Made by a program: the position numbers and the translations under genes. Below are positions 1-11,749 of a DNA stretch of 64,000 bases, in pieces. Numbering within the stretch: position 1 is the stretch's first letter; the number at the start of each line of letters is the position of its first letter. The stretch is from Heloderma charlesbogerti (lineage: Eukaryota; Chordata; Lepidosauria; Squamata; Helodermatidae): positions 1,984,001-2,048,000 of the forward strand of contig JANEZZ010001570.1 in assembly GCA_026122225.1 (NCBI GenBank), written 5' to 3'. A model generated the notes under the pieces. That model was not told the DNA's origin. It did not search any database and saw only the letters and a program-made list of their open reading frames with translations.

Positions 1-930
1 CATTTCCTCATGTGGTGGATGCTACTAACTTAGAGTGAACTGCCTCATGAGCTACTGCCAACTCCAGTGATAGAAGTGTTCTGGGTCACCTAATGGGCTG
101 CTGATCTGTTGACCCATTTTGAGTCCTATCCATGTGTTCACCAGCTTCTCACAGCCTGGCAAGCTATGTACAAAGAAAGAAACAAACATGGCAATCTTAC
201 TACATCATAGCACGTTACCCTTCTGCTAATGAAAATCACAAATGACACGCCCCTCCACAAAGGCACGCTAACGTGATTTTCAGTCGAATGACCTTTCCCC
301 ATAGTGAAATGCAAATATGCACCCAAATCCACCCTGTTTTCAGCAATTTGAGCAGCTGCTATGTTAAATCTGAAGATGTTTGCTGTGATCTTCTTAATTA
401 ATAGTCAGGGCTACACCTACTCTGTGTTAATTTAACCTCAGTGCCTCTGAAGTCTTACACTATTAATCATTAGTATATCCTGAGGCAGTAGGTTTCATGG
501 ATCACTTGTGTGTGTCTGTGTGTTATACTGAAACACCCAAACATTCCCCTTTGTGTTCAACCTGTGGTTTTTTGTGTGTTTTGTTAACTATCCTAACTGG
601 ACACCTGGTGGCCCATGTACTGTATGCAATGCTAATTTATGCAGCTGTTCCTTATTCCACGCTTTAACATGAGGTTTTGCAGAGCAGCTGGAAGAAACTA
701 AATGGTTGTGTAGTCCAACCTGCTAAGAGTCAGGACCATCCATCTACCAAACAGCGACCTGCACAGTCTGTCTTAGAGATAGCATGCCACAAGCAGAAAA
801 GGCAGGTATACCTCAGAGTAATTGCTCCATCTAGGTCAAATAAGCCAAGCCAAGAAAAAGGGGGAGGGGGCATGCACATGTTTTTCCTGAACCCAAATAT
901 GGCCAGAACAAAATGAGCACAAGCAAAAAA
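1..930. other. Unique AT-rich sequence, nothing recognised
   Basis: No coding exon, RNA gene or repeat family was recognised here. The short open frames are all under 90 codons, lack recognisable domains and overlap each other on both strands, as expected by chance. Confidence 0.5.
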
Positions 931-939
931 TGACAACAA

Positions 940-1475
940 AACACCACTAAGAGCTCATTTACACATACATCACTCGATATCTCATCAATTGACAGCTGCA
1001 GATAAAAATGTGTATTGCTTCCACTAAAAGTCAAGGCACTGAACTTTGTAAAGGAGGATCTTGGAATGCACATTATAAATTCCCCCACCCAAGTTTGGGT
1101 GGCCCTGTATTGTCTTTTACAGAGGACAGTCCTCTATTTAAAGGGCTGCCAGAGGACTGTTGTGTATTTTGAAGGCGTCCTGTCTCAAGGGATGTCCAGT
1201 CCAGGTATGGGATGATCATAACCCTCAGAAGGGAGAGTTGGGCCTTGCAGTTGCCTAGCACAACAGCACCTGGACAGCAGACTGAGCAAGGCACACAAGT
1301 CACCTGGTCACAGTCTTCCACACTATGATGAGATGTCCTGTATTTCTATTTAAAATGTAATAATTATTTCTAAACCGACATCTATACATATAAATTAGCA
1401 TATGCAAATTGATGTCCTCTTTTGTCCTCTTTTTTGGTGATGCATGTCCTCATTTTTGGCAATTCACCCTAATCC
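940..1475. repeat. Possible unclassified interspersed repeat with recurring GTCCTCT motif
   Basis: The motif GTCCTCT followed by a T/A-rich stretch recurs several times (about 1129-1140, 1412-1432), along with variants such as GTCCTGT and GATGTCC. The block reads like a degenerate repeat rather than unique DNA. I cannot place it in a family and no target-site duplication was found, so the borders are approximate. Confidence 0.3.
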
Positions 1476-2439
1476 AAGCTAATTCTAAATCAGTCCCAGA
1501 TTGCTCTGAAGTTCTGGATTGGTTTGGAAAGGGCTCTGTATTGTGCATGATCTGCAAGCATTCCACCCCCAAATCTCCACTTTGAGACCTTTCCCATTTT
1601 CACAAAGTTACCCTTGCAAGAGAAGGACTGGCTTCCCAGTGTAAATGGACATCAGGCTATATCCCAGGGGAGTGTCCACAACTGAACAATGAGGCCTTCA
1701 TCATTAACAGACCTCTCCCACCTCTGCCACACCCCATTCCTGCCCCCTTCACAAGCTTAAGTTTAGGAAAGGCTGGATGATAGAGGAGAGGGCTGGTAAG
1801 GAACACTCTCAAGTTCAATTCAAACTGTGCTCACTCTAAAACAAATTGAATTTGGGCCCATTGTGCATCAAGCATGAGGGAATTCATTCACTAAAAAGTA
1901 TTGTATTTGAAGTGAGGGAATATGAGAGGTCTGTCTGTTTTTTGATCTTCAATAGTTGATCCGCACAGCATATATAATGCTCTACACTCTTGGAGTAATG
2001 AATATGCATGTTTGTGAATTCATCCTGAATCTTCCTGATGGAAACTGGATTGCAACTCCATACAACCTAAAATCTTCTCCCTTGTTTTGGCAATCCTTTA
2101 TTGTGGGTGTGGGAATTACCAAGTATCTTGTGACACAGAGGGACAGACTGAGTAAGAACCATTTGTTTTAAAACAAAACTTTATATTTAGGCTTCTGTTT
2201 GGAACCAACAGTTCCTGCTGTGATACTTCTTTAAATGAAATGTCATTCAAGCAGGTGGGAGGGGGTCAGAATGGAGTCCTACAATCGACACAGCCATGCT
2301 AGCAAGATTGCCAGCTTATAAAAGTGTCTTATATTTAGGTCTAAATGAGGAAAGATTCCACACCTTGAAAGGCACATATGAGTAATAAATCCCTACAGCA
2401 GTGCCTTAGTAGAATAAAAGGGAAAAAATGCTTGAGCTC
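1476..2439. other. Unique sequence, nothing recognised
   Basis: AT-rich DNA with no open frame longer than about 70 codons, no repeat signature and no recognisable exon. Confidence 0.45.
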
Positions 2440-3570
2440 TTTTGAATGATGCTTCTTCTAATAAAGCTCTGTCTTTAAAAGGCTGCTCTGGAGCAGAGAG
2501 ACTAAGCTTTTGGCACATTATAATGAGATGAGATGACAATAAGGATGTGAACAGCATCGCTACAGAGTATAGAGTGGATGAGAGACAGCCATATCCAACT
2601 GCTTAATAGAGGGCTAGCCTCCCCTCCCCCAGCTCGCTTTACATTTTAAAAAAGGGGCTTCCTCAGTAAGGATTCACCACAAATGATGTGGAAGGGAAAA
2701 CTGCCTGACAAGTGAGCCGTCTCTGTGTCCCTGTCTCTAAGAATAGCATAATCCCATCTTTTCATAATACACTGACATTGCCCAGAACTTCAATGCCATG
2801 ATTAAGAGGAAAGCGGGGAGACGCAGCTCTCTCAGTTCGCTTCCTTTTAGGTCCCAGCAACCGAATTGGAGCTTGCTTGGTGGATGCTAAAGTCAAATCA
2901 CCACCGCTGCCATCACCTGGTGCTCCTTAAATGTAAAGGGTTTTAAAAAACAGAAGCATGAACCTGCTCAGATCACCCTACGCACACACACTCACACACT
3001 CGCACACACACACACTCCCGTTAGCTCAAATAGAAGGGCAGGATTAGGCTAGCCAGAAGGAGCATAATGTGATTTCATTCTGTTTGATGATTCTGCCTTG
3101 GTAAATGTCAGAAGCAGGGAACAGAGTATTAATAATCATTTGCATCCAGCGTAGTAAAGGCAGCACTCCAAAGAGAGCATACCAGAAGACCTGAAGGTAA
3201 CTCCACTGAAATAATAGTACATTATTATTGTTGTTGTTATTAAAAAAGCAACAACAGCATAAGCCTACTCCAAAGAAATTTCGTAATTTGGAGGGGTTTA
3301 AATAAAATCACTGGTATCCTTTTTAAAAAGCAGAGAGAGGCAGTTTGCATGAGCAGCGATTCCATGTTAATCACTTTGTATTTACTGCAGCTTGAGAAAG
3401 GCGCATTTGTTATGCAGACAGTGTTCATTGTCGTAGCTTGATCATTAATGCAGTGCTGCCAGCAACAAAATGAATTAGCGCTCTGAATACTAAAACCAGC
3501 TTCTGAACTAGAGTGTGGCACAATGACACTTGCAGTATTAAACAATACCACTGGTTGGGGGAAAGGGTAT
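2440..3570. promoter_or_regulatory. Candidate conserved non-coding (enhancer-like) block
   Basis: This stretch has balanced composition, no transposon signature and a dense set of homeobox-, POU- and SOX-like words. Examples are ATTAATAATCATTTGCAT near 3128-3145, GTTAATCACTTTG near 3366-3378, and a SOX/POU composite-like site CATTTGTTATGCAGAC at 3404-3419. It also holds a short (CA)n tract at about 2981-3017. Such clusters are common in developmental enhancers, but conservation cannot be tested from one sequence. The 159- and 116-codon minus-strand frames at 3240-3775 overlap in different frames and have no recognisable domain, so I do not call them genes. Confidence 0.3.
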
Positions 3571-4393
3571 GTTTGTGACCTCTGCTCACTATAATCTTTT
3601 TTTTTAAGAGTGCTCTTAAGAATAGGAAAGCTCCCCAGACTGGTTGAAAATGGGAAGACAATGCAATCAAGATCATGTAATGTTCCCATGGGACTTTTTG
3701 AATTCTTCCCAGAACCCAAGAGAGAGCACTATTGTTTCCCATGCCTGACCACATCCATTTTTTGTAATCAACCATTTATCATCTTCCCTTGTGGCTGGAT
3801 GCTTTGAATTTCTGCAATTCCAAGCATTCTGTAAATCTGCAGCAGCACTGTGGAAAGGGCATGAATACAAAACACCAAGGAATCAAAGCCCTGCTGTGTC
3901 CATGAAGAGATGTCAGAGACATGTGCAAAGGCAGAGTAACAAAGAGCATGCCACCTGTCAGTCGGAGCACTTTCCTACTGCTTTGGACATCACTGTGTCA
4001 TAAGAGTATTAGCACTCCTCTTAAATCGCTGGGCTGCTACTTCTGGCTTGAGCCTCTCACCACACAAATCAGTGAACTTTCCTTGAACTAAAAAAAAAAA
4101 TAAAAAATAAGGGATTAGGCCAAGGCTAGAATGCCTTTGCTGTTTACACTCCTGCCTCCTGCTCTCATTTCCATAGGGAAGGATTAGAATTTCGTTCTCA
4201 CATGTGCACAACAAGGGCTCCTGTTTATATTCGAAATTGGCTTGATCTTGGGAAATTGTGCACTGCTAAACTAAAACCGCCAAAAAATTCTGAAGGTTTA
4301 TTCACTCATGAAGGGTGTTCTGCAGAGATCTCTATATCAGGGCTGTGACCACAAAAGAGAGTTCAGGGGAAAGTCAAAAGAAGGTATTATTCG
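3571..4393. other. Unique sequence, nothing recognised
   Basis: No repeat family or exon recognised. It ends at the 5' truncation point of the BovB element that follows. Confidence 0.45.
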
Positions 4394-6470
4394 TTCAGGT
4401 ATGACCTAAATCATATCCCTGATGAATATACAGTGGAGGTGAGGAATAGATTTCAGGGATTAGACCTGATAGACAGAGTGCCTGAGGAACTATGGACGGA
4501 GGTCCGTAACATTGTTCAGGAGGCAGCAACGAAATCCATCCCAAAGAAAAAGAAATGCAAGAAAGCCAAGTGGCTGTCTGATGAGGCTTTACAAGTAGCT
4601 CACGAAAGAAGGGAAGCGAAAAGCAAGGGAGAAAGGGGAAGATATACCCAACTGAATGCAGAGTTCCAGAGAACAGCAAGGAGAGACAAGAAGGCCTTCT
4701 TAAATGAACAATGCAAAGAAATCGAGGAAAACAACAGAATGGGAAAGACTAGAGGTCTCTTCAAGAAAATTGGAGATCTCAAGGGAACGTTTTGTGCAAA
4801 GACGGGCATGATAAAGGACAAAGAAGGCAGGGACCTAACAGAAGCAGATGAGATTAAGAAGAGGTGGCAAGAATACACAGAAGAACTCTACAGGAAAGAT
4901 CTGAATGTCCCTGATAGCCATGATAGTGCGGTCACTGAACTTGAGCCGGACATCCTCAAGAGTGAAGTCAAGTGGGCCTTAGGAAGCATTAGTAACAACA
5001 AAGGTAGCGGAGATGACAGTATTCCAGCCGAGCTATTTAAAATCCTAAAAGATGATGCTGTTAAAGTGCTGCATTCAATATGCCAACAAATCTGGAACAC
5101 TCAACAGTGGCCACAAGACTGGAAAAGGTCAGTTTACATTCCAATTCCAAAGAAGGGCAATGCCAAAGAGTGTTCAAACTACCGCACAATTGCGTTCATT
5201 TCACATGTCAGCAAGGTGATGCTCAAAATCCTACAAGCTAGGCTTCAGCAGTATGCGAACCGAGAACTACCGGAAGTACAAGCTGGGTTTAGAAGAGGCA
5301 GAGGAACTAGAGATCAAATCGCCAACATTCGCTGCATCATGGAGAAAGCAAGAGAATTCCAGAAAAATGTCTATTTCTGCTTCATTGACTACGCTAAAGC
5401 CTTTGATTGTGTGGATCACAACAAACTGTGGCAAATTCTTAAAGTGATGGGAGTACCAGACCACCTTACCTGTCTCCTGAGAAACCTGTACGAGGGTCAA
5501 GAAGCAACAGTAAGAACCAGACATGGAACAACCGATTGGTTCAAAATTGGGAAAGGAGTACGACAAGGCTGCATATTGTCACCCTGCTTATTTAACTTAT
5601 ATGCGGAGTACATCATGAGAAATACCGGGTTGGATGAATCAGAGGTCGGAATTAAGATTGCTGGGAGAATTATCAACAACCTCTGATATGCAGACGATAC
5701 CACCCTAATGGCAGAAAGCGAAGAGGATCTCAAGAGCCTCTTGTTGAGGGTGAAAGAGGAGAGTGCAAAAGCTGGTTTGAAACTCAACATTAAAAAAACT
5801 AAGATCATGGCATCTGGCCCCATCACTTCCTGGCATATAGAAGGGGAAGAAATGGAAGCAGTGACAGATTTTACTTTCTTGGGCTCCAAGATCACCGCAG
5901 ACAGTGACTGTAGCCATGAAATTAAAAGACGCTTGCTCCTTGGGAGGAAAGCTATGGCCAACCTAGACAGCATAGTCAGAAGCAGAGACATCACCTTGCC
6001 GACAAAGGTCCGTCTAATCAAAGCTATGGTTTTCCCTGTAGTAATGTATGGCTGTGAGAGCTGGACTATAAGGAAGGCTGAGCGCCGAAGAATTGATGCT
6101 TTCGAACTGTGGTGCTGGAGAAGACTCTTACGAGTCCCCTGGACTGCAAGGAGGTCAAATCAGTCAATCCTAAAGGAAATCAACCCTGAGTGCTCATTGG
6201 AAGGACAGATAATGAAGCTGAAGCTCCAATATTTTGGCCACCTAATGCGAAGAGAAAACTCCCTGGAAAAGACCCTGATGCTGGGAAAGACTGTAGGCAA
6301 AAGGAGAAGGGGATGGCAGAGGATGAGATGGCTAGATAGCATCACGGATGCAATGAATATGAACTTGAGCACGCTCCGGGAGAGAGCGCAGGATAGGAAG
6401 GCCTGGCGTGCTATGGTCCATGGGGTCACGAAGAGTCGGACACGACTGAACGACTGAACAAACAACAACA
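4394..6470 (+). mobile_element. BovB/RTE LINE, 5'-truncated copy 1
   Basis: A BovB-clade non-LTR retrotransposon copied by target-primed reverse transcription. It starts abruptly in the linker between endonuclease and reverse transcriptase, where homology to the copy at 56.37 kb begins. It runs to the diagnostic 3' end: GGGGTCACGAAGAGTCGGAC, then a tail of AAC repeats. 5' truncation is the normal fate of LINE insertions. No target-site duplication could be read with confidence. BovB is found in squamates and ruminants and is known for horizontal transfer, so it supports a squamate source here. Confidence 0.93.
4433..6457 (+). pseudogene. BovB reverse transcriptase, open except one in-frame stop
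   Basis: One frame runs through 4433-6457, broken only by a TGA at 5684-5686. Two other copies in this window have AGA at that codon (after INNL, before YADD), so the stop is a single base change directly in front of the catalytic YADD box (5687-5698). Visible RT motifs include NYRTIAFIS, QAGFRRGRGTRDQI, FIDYAKAFDCVDHNKLW, GVRQGCILSPCLFNLY and YADDTTL. The BovB C-terminal region follows (WTIRKAERRRIDAFELWCWRR, YFGHLMRR, ending GVTKSRTRLND). The endonuclease domain is absent because of the 5' truncation. It is not functional as it stands. The near-intact frame suggests a fairly recent insertion. Confidence 0.93.
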
Positions 6471-6889
6471 AAAACCCCAACATTCTCTCTTGGATAATTA
6501 TTTACACAGAGATACAACACATATTGTCCTTTTCCTCCTTGTGAAACTCAGAGCATCTTATAATCAGTGTCCTCCATCACTGCACTGCTTTTGTTTATAT
6601 AGTCCAGTGATGGGAGACTGCACTTTTATCCCAGCTATTAGTCCTACACAGTGTTCCCCAGAGAGTTAAACAATAATAATACAACCTGTCCCATGCCCTA
6701 TCCTGTATCACTCCATCTGGTGGGCGGGGAGACCACACTGATGTGGGAAAGAGCATTCCTCCATTTAGAAGTAACTGAGCAGCATAGAACCAGGCCATAG
6801 GGAAACAGGCCCCACACTGCTGGAATAACCTATGAATTAAGCCTTGGCTAGGAAAGCTCAAGGATTTTGTTCACATTTTTTACATCAAC
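6471..6889. other. Unique sequence, nothing recognised
   Basis: AT-rich flank of the BovB copy; no repeat or gene signature. Confidence 0.4.
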
Positions 6890-7190
6890 AAACTTCACTC
6901 ACATTTCTGGATGAATATGCAGATATCATTCAGGTTTCGTACTCTTCCAACCTTTGCAGTTCGGTTCTCAGCTGAGAAAGCCCATATCAAAATGCACATA
7001 AAGCGCATATTTTAGGTTAGGATGTGTACTAAATGTGTATTTTTATCTTTTAAAAAAATGTTATGAATAATGCGAATTTTCATGCATTTTTAAAAAAAAT
7101 CAGATTGATGCGAGACAGGACAGGACAGACTAATGAATATGCATGCAAAACTGACAGGGACTAGAAATAGACTGTTCAGTCCATCCCTGG
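6890..7190. repeat. Old AT-rich interspersed repeat (ATGCATGCAAA family)
   Basis: The segment contains ATCAGATTGATGC and then, about 30 bases later, AATATGCATGCAAAACTGAC. The same ordered pair of words recurs in diverged form near 11818-11885 and 43090-43160. The three blocks therefore look like ancient copies of one element. Class is unknown; an old non-autonomous DNA transposon is possible. Borders are approximate. Confidence 0.35.
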
Positions 7191-8930
7191 CCTTGGCAGG
7201 GCCAACCCTACCTTTATGTGCCTCTGGCATCTCATTTTAGGTGACAAATGAGAAGCCAAATGATGGCATTTGTGGGACTTTTGCCTCAGATGCCAAAATG
7301 ACTTGACCAGTCTTGGGTCTACACACCTTGACTTGCAGGAGGATGCCATTTGCTGCTCCACCTCAGGCTGCAAAATATCATGGGCTAGCCCTGGGCCTTG
7401 GGGAGATGGCTGACTCCTACTGTGTGAGAATATTCCATAAGCATATCAGAACTTCTGGTTTGAAGCCAAAGTATTCTGAAATACAAATTATTCTGAACCA
7501 TAATTTGTGAAGAAATTAGTTCAACAAGGAGAAAGGAAGTAGGCATCCGGTGAATGCAGTCAGTATCAAATTCTTCTTTGGGCATTGTGAGCTCGTATTT
7601 CAGAATACACAAATGCCTTCTCCCTAAACTATCTATGCTTACTATGGGCTATTGTCAACATAAGAAAAGTGTGAACTTTTCATCATAGGTGTCAAAGACC
7701 AAACACATCAACAAAAGGGATTTAAAAACAGTGGTAAAAGCCAAAACAAAGACAGCTTCACCAGTGTCTATGGTTCTTGACATATTTTGAGAATGTTTCT
7801 TTATCAAGAGCAATTCTAATTAACTTCCAAACAATGCTTAGAACTCCTGGCTCCTAACCCACACATGGAAGACACGTGGTCTTCCGTGTGTGAGTTAAGA
7901 GCCAGTGATTCTAAGTGTTGCTTGGAAATTAGTAAGAATTGCTCCAGATAAAGAGATAGTCTCAAAATGCATTGGGAACCATAGACACTGGTGTAGCTGG
8001 AGATGTGCCAGATTAGCAAAACTCAAGCTTGAGGGGGTTCTCTGAATTCCATCTCAAAACTCATTCCAACCAGCTTCTGTATCAGATTGCAATCTTTGTT
8101 TTTTTGTTTATTGTTATTTGTCTTTTTCTGAATGTACACATCAGTTGTGTGCAGTTTTGAAATTGATACATTCTTCACCCATTGATTAAAGCATGTTTGT
8201 ACATATTTTTAAGAATTGCGCATTTTTTCATGCACATTCTTAAAATGTATGTATATTGCCAAACTCATGGCGGGGAGGGTGTCCATGAATCACATCACCA
8301 GCTGGGAAATGTACAAACTTAACCACTGAGCTGCATTTGGGCCTGGGAGTTGGGAACTGGGTAAATTCTGGTAAAAAAACAAAAAGTAAACAAATTTCTT
8401 ATCCCCAACATCCCTAGGGATAGCTGTCTTTTTTGTCTTTGTCAATGACCAAAGTCATAACATACTGCAGAAGAGAAAAAAAATTATAGGTAAACAATTT
8501 GACAGTAGGGGAAAAGCTGCCTTTCCAAAAGCAGGGAGGTCCAAGGAAAATGCGAACTGGGATGAAATCTGAATCATTCAGTACTACTGAAGCCTTACTT
8601 CCCTGATATTGCCCCCAAAAGGGAGCATATTTAAATTCTACCTATTAAAGCTAAATCAATGTCCTCTTTATTACTCAGTGCCTCTTTAAAAAGGAAATAC
8701 CAATGAACCTTCAAAAAAAAAAAAAACACCACCAAAAAAAAGTAGAAGTTCCACCAATATCAGAGTGTTTATTAAAAATCTGAGACATTGTATATGTGGT
8801 TAAACTAACAAATGGTATGTTAGGGAGGGTCAAGGATCATATAACGCATTTATTGAATTAGAATTTGAAGGTCCAGGCTATGACCATTTATAATTCTGGG
8901 AGCAGCTTAGTGTGTGCTATGTACACTATG
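7191..8930. other. Mostly unique AT-rich sequence
   Basis: No coding exon or clear repeat family. An imperfect palindrome around GGAAGACACGTGGTCTTCC (7867-7885) contains a perfect CACGTG E-box at its centre. The 8120-8280 stretch resembles the old AT-rich repeat at 6890 only weakly. Confidence 0.4.
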
Positions 8931-8934
8931 ACAC

Positions 8935-9330
8935 ACCATTTTTGGTGGTCCCTCCTCCTCCCAAATTCTGGAAAGCTCTTGCCTGGTGCCACATCATTTT
9001 TGTGTGCCAAGCTAAGACTTTTCTGTTTCCCCAGGTTTTTAAATGCTACAATCATATGTAGGAGGGAGCCCCATTGAAAATAATGGGACTTACTTTTGAC
9101 TAGACACCAGATTGTGCTAAGTATCTTAGCATTTTTAGTATTTAAGAACCACTACTCTAGTCCCTGTGGTATGATTTTAACTCTCGTAGCTGATTGTGCT
9201 TTTAGTGCTTGCATCTATATTATATGATATGCTGTGTTGGTATGTCTCTTGGTTTTATATTGTGTTATTTTTTATTGTGATGTTATTGTATTTTATTACA
9301 TTTTAAATTAAATAAATGAATAAAATTCAA
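8935..9330 (+). mobile_element. L2-like LINE 3' end fragment
   Basis: The left part resembles the C-terminal reading frame of the L2-like copies elsewhere in the window (AAGACTTTTCTGTTTCCCCAGG region). The right part has the T-rich 3' UTR style ending in AAATTAAATAAATGAATAAA. In between, around 9068-9100, lies CCCCATTGAAAATAATGGGA, an internal palindrome recurring in other reptile repeats. Old and diverged, so clade assignment is tentative. Confidence 0.4.
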
Positions 9331-9460
9331 CATTTTGACAATTAATTGAGGGGTTTTTTTTTACTTTGGTGAATTTATTAAGAGGTTTTCTATTTGTTAT
9401 TTTATATAATTTTGTATTACATTTAAATTGTATCTATGTATATCAATATAGACTGCTCAC

Positions 9461-10313
9461 TTGAGGGAATGATATTAAAGGCAAAACTGAAGTACGTTGG
9501 CCACATAATGAGAAGACAGGATACCCTGGCCTGGAGAAGATGCTGATGCTAGGGATGGCTGTGAATTTCTCCACGAATCTCGGGGAGGCCGAATGCCAAT
9601 GCATTTGGCCCCCCGAAATTGTTGGTGAAATTCTCCGCCCCCCTGCCCCCCCGGGATGGGACTTACCTCCCTCGAATGTCCCTCTCGGCGGCGGGTCCCG
9701 GCGGCATTTCGGTGGGGGCGGGGGCAGCAGCCGGTCTTCCGACCGGCCACCGCCGCCGCCATTACAAAGTGAATGGGGGGAAAAAAACGCATGTGATAGG
9801 CTACGTAACGATTAACGTAGCCTATCACGGCTGACTGTGGAAATCTAGCCGTGATAGGCTACGTTAATAGTTACGTAGCCTATCACGTGTGGGGGGGGGT
9901 TTTCCATTCACTTTTGTATTTCGCGGCCGGGGAGACGGGGCGCTTCTCCCCAGCCTGAATTTTGGCCGGGCGAGGTGGGGCACCTCCCCCCCCGGCCTGA
10001 ATTTCGGCCGGGCAAGGCGGGGCGCCTCCCCCCCAGCCTGAACTTCGGGGGGAGAACCGAAGTGCCTCCCCCCCACCACGAAGCAAGCTGCGGGACCAGG
10101 TAAGTGACTTTCGTACATCACTAGCTGATGCTAGGGAAAGTGAAAGGCAAAAGGAAGAGGGGCTGACCAAGGGCAAGATGGATGGATGATATTCTGGAGG
10201 TGACGGATTTGACCTTGGGGGAGCTGGGGGTGGCGATGGCCGACAGGAAGCTCTGGCGTGGGCTGGTCCATGAAGTCATGAAGAGTCGAAAGCGACTGAC
10301 TGAATAAACAACA
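9461..10313 (+). mobile_element. RTE/BovB-related LINE 3' fragment, split by a hAT-type element
   Basis: The two flanks, 9461-9549 and 10132-10313, rejoin into the 3' end of an RTE-type element. They match the region of BovB that encodes the HLMRR stretch through to the C-terminus and end with ATGAAGAGTCGAAAGCGACT plus an AAC/AAA tail. Wording differs clearly from the three other BovB copies (for example CATAATGAGAAGACAGG), so this is a more diverged subfamily. It is interrupted by the element at 9550-10123, whose 8-bp duplication GCTGATGC marks the break. Confidence 0.75.
9550..10123 (-). mobile_element. hAT-like palindromic element, copy A (574 bp)
   Basis: It begins TAGGGATGGC and ends CATCACTA. 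It is flanked by a perfect 8-bp target-site duplication, GCTGATGC (9542-9549 and 10124-10131), the length typical of hAT transposition. Read on this strand it has the R arm (TTTCTCC near the end, minus-strand splice-donor consensus at 9661-9667). Two perfect hairpins follow, GTGATAGGCTACGT and ACGTAGCCTATCAC around 8-nt loops (about 9792-9887). The L arm comes last, with three GGCCGGGCGAGG-type GC-rich units and a plus-strand GGTAAGT at 10099-10105. It lacks the central ATGGCGGC palindrome of copy C. There is no transposase frame, so it would depend on enzyme supplied in trans. Confidence 0.9.
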
Positions 10314-10529
10314 AAAATATCAATATTAATCTTGAAAATATAACAAAATCCCAATAAACACACCAAGGTGCATCTCACCACAGTTCATCCTATTCCCATG
10401 CAGGAGACTCCCTTTCTGTTCCCTATGTATACTTATGGTTTTGCCTGCATGCACACAAAGGGATGAAAAAGTATCCCCTGCTTGCATTTTTCTTATTTCC
10501 ACCTTCTAGATTTATGTTGTGTATGTTTC
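10314..10529. other. Short unique spacer
   Basis: Nothing recognised between the RTE fragment and the candidate conserved block. Confidence 0.3.
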
Positions 10530-10930
10530 TAGAATCATATGCCATCTAGTGATCATAGAAGCTATACATTACATGCTGTGGTGTGCTTATGGCAGCAACA
10601 GAGAGATCTTAACTCCATCAGGCAATTACAGAGTGATTGGTGTCGGCTATAACTTCTTATCATCATCATAACGATCTGCTTAATCAATCAGTGCAAAACA
10701 AGCTGATTTCTCTCTATTGATCCAAATCCGCTTTGCATCCCACAGAAACCTGATTCTGATAAATGATCGTACAAAATGAAGTTTATGTGATAACTGCTGT
10801 TGTTTGGTGGCTGACATCTCGATTGTTCCTGTGCTAATACATCATTGTAGTGTATTTTCTTCAGAGAACAGAATGACTCCCATGACATTAACTGAAGTTA
10901 AGTATCTATGTAACTTGCCTCATTACCAGG
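10530..10930. promoter_or_regulatory. Candidate conserved non-coding block
   Basis: Non-repetitive sequence with several homeodomain-like words close together: GGCAATTACAGAGTGATTGG (about 10621-10640), GCTTAATCAATCAGTGC (10678-10694) and TCTGATAAATGATCG (about 10755-10769). This resembles a developmental enhancer in word content only. Conservation and activity are unknown. Confidence 0.2.
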
Positions 10931-11289
10931 TATTCTCAAGAAAATAAATGTTATGTAATCTACAACTTTTGCTTTCAAATCTGTTGTCTTGGGGCAACTA
11001 GTGATTTCTTTGGCTATGAGCTAGAAAATCTATTCTTCTGAAAAGAAAGGGCATTTGAATGAGGAGCAGCTCTTTTCCTCCTGCAAGAACCTTCTTCAGG
11101 AATCTTAAATAAGGAAAAGTAACTACATCGTGGGGGGGGGGGTCTTCCACATGCAGAAACCTGTTGAAGTTAATTGTGTACATGATTTGTACAAGAATTT
11201 GTGCATTTGCAGGTAGAACTCAGAAGGTATGAGGTTTTGTTTTCTTGCAGTCCTCTGAATCATAGTCTATGTCTGTAGTATTTTGTCTA
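10931..11289. other. Unique sequence, nothing recognised
   Basis: Contains a run of ten G at about 11132-11141 but no repeat family or exon. Confidence 0.35.
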
Positions 11290-11560
11290 AAGTGATCATA
11301 TGAACACAAAAACAGGACTCCAAAGGCCCATCTAGTCTAGTTTCTTGTTGTCCATTGTGGCCAACCAGATGACACCAGGGAGTCTGGGAAGCTCCCAAGC
11401 AGGACATGAAGGCAGTAGCTCTTTGCTGTTCTCCGGCAACTGGTATTTGGTGGCATACGTCTCTGTACCTGGAGGGCATGTAGCCATCCATAATTACTTG
11501 CCACTGCTGCATTTATCCTTCCTTAATTTGTCTAATGCCCCTTCTTAAAGCCATCTAAAC
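11290..11560 (+). repeat. Old interspersed repeat (CCATCTAGTCTAGT ... GGCCAACCAGATG type)
   Basis: It carries the ordered words GGCCCATCTAGTCTAGTTTC, GTGGCCAACCAGATGACACC, GGGAAGCTCCCAAGCAGGAC and CAACTGGTATTTGG, ending near GTAGCCATCCATAATTA. From memory this word order is a widespread reptile repeat. I cannot assign it to a class with certainty; a LINE 3' end is most likely. Confidence 0.5.
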
Positions 11561-11749
11561 TAGTAGCTATCACCACATATTGTGACAGCCGATGACAGAG
11601 ATCCATCTCTCTTTAACAACAAAAATCTGGACCATAAAAAAGATATGACAATAGATGAAGGGTGTTAGTACACACAGGTGTTAATCCGCTGTATATACTT
11701 TCAATTTCATCACAGAACTGAGCTCTGAGCACTACACAAAGAGAGTTAT

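Noticed and set aside
3240..3719. 159-codon minus-strand frame in the candidate regulatory block
   Set aside because: Low-complexity hydrophobic translation, overlapped by another 116-codon frame; no recognisable protein.
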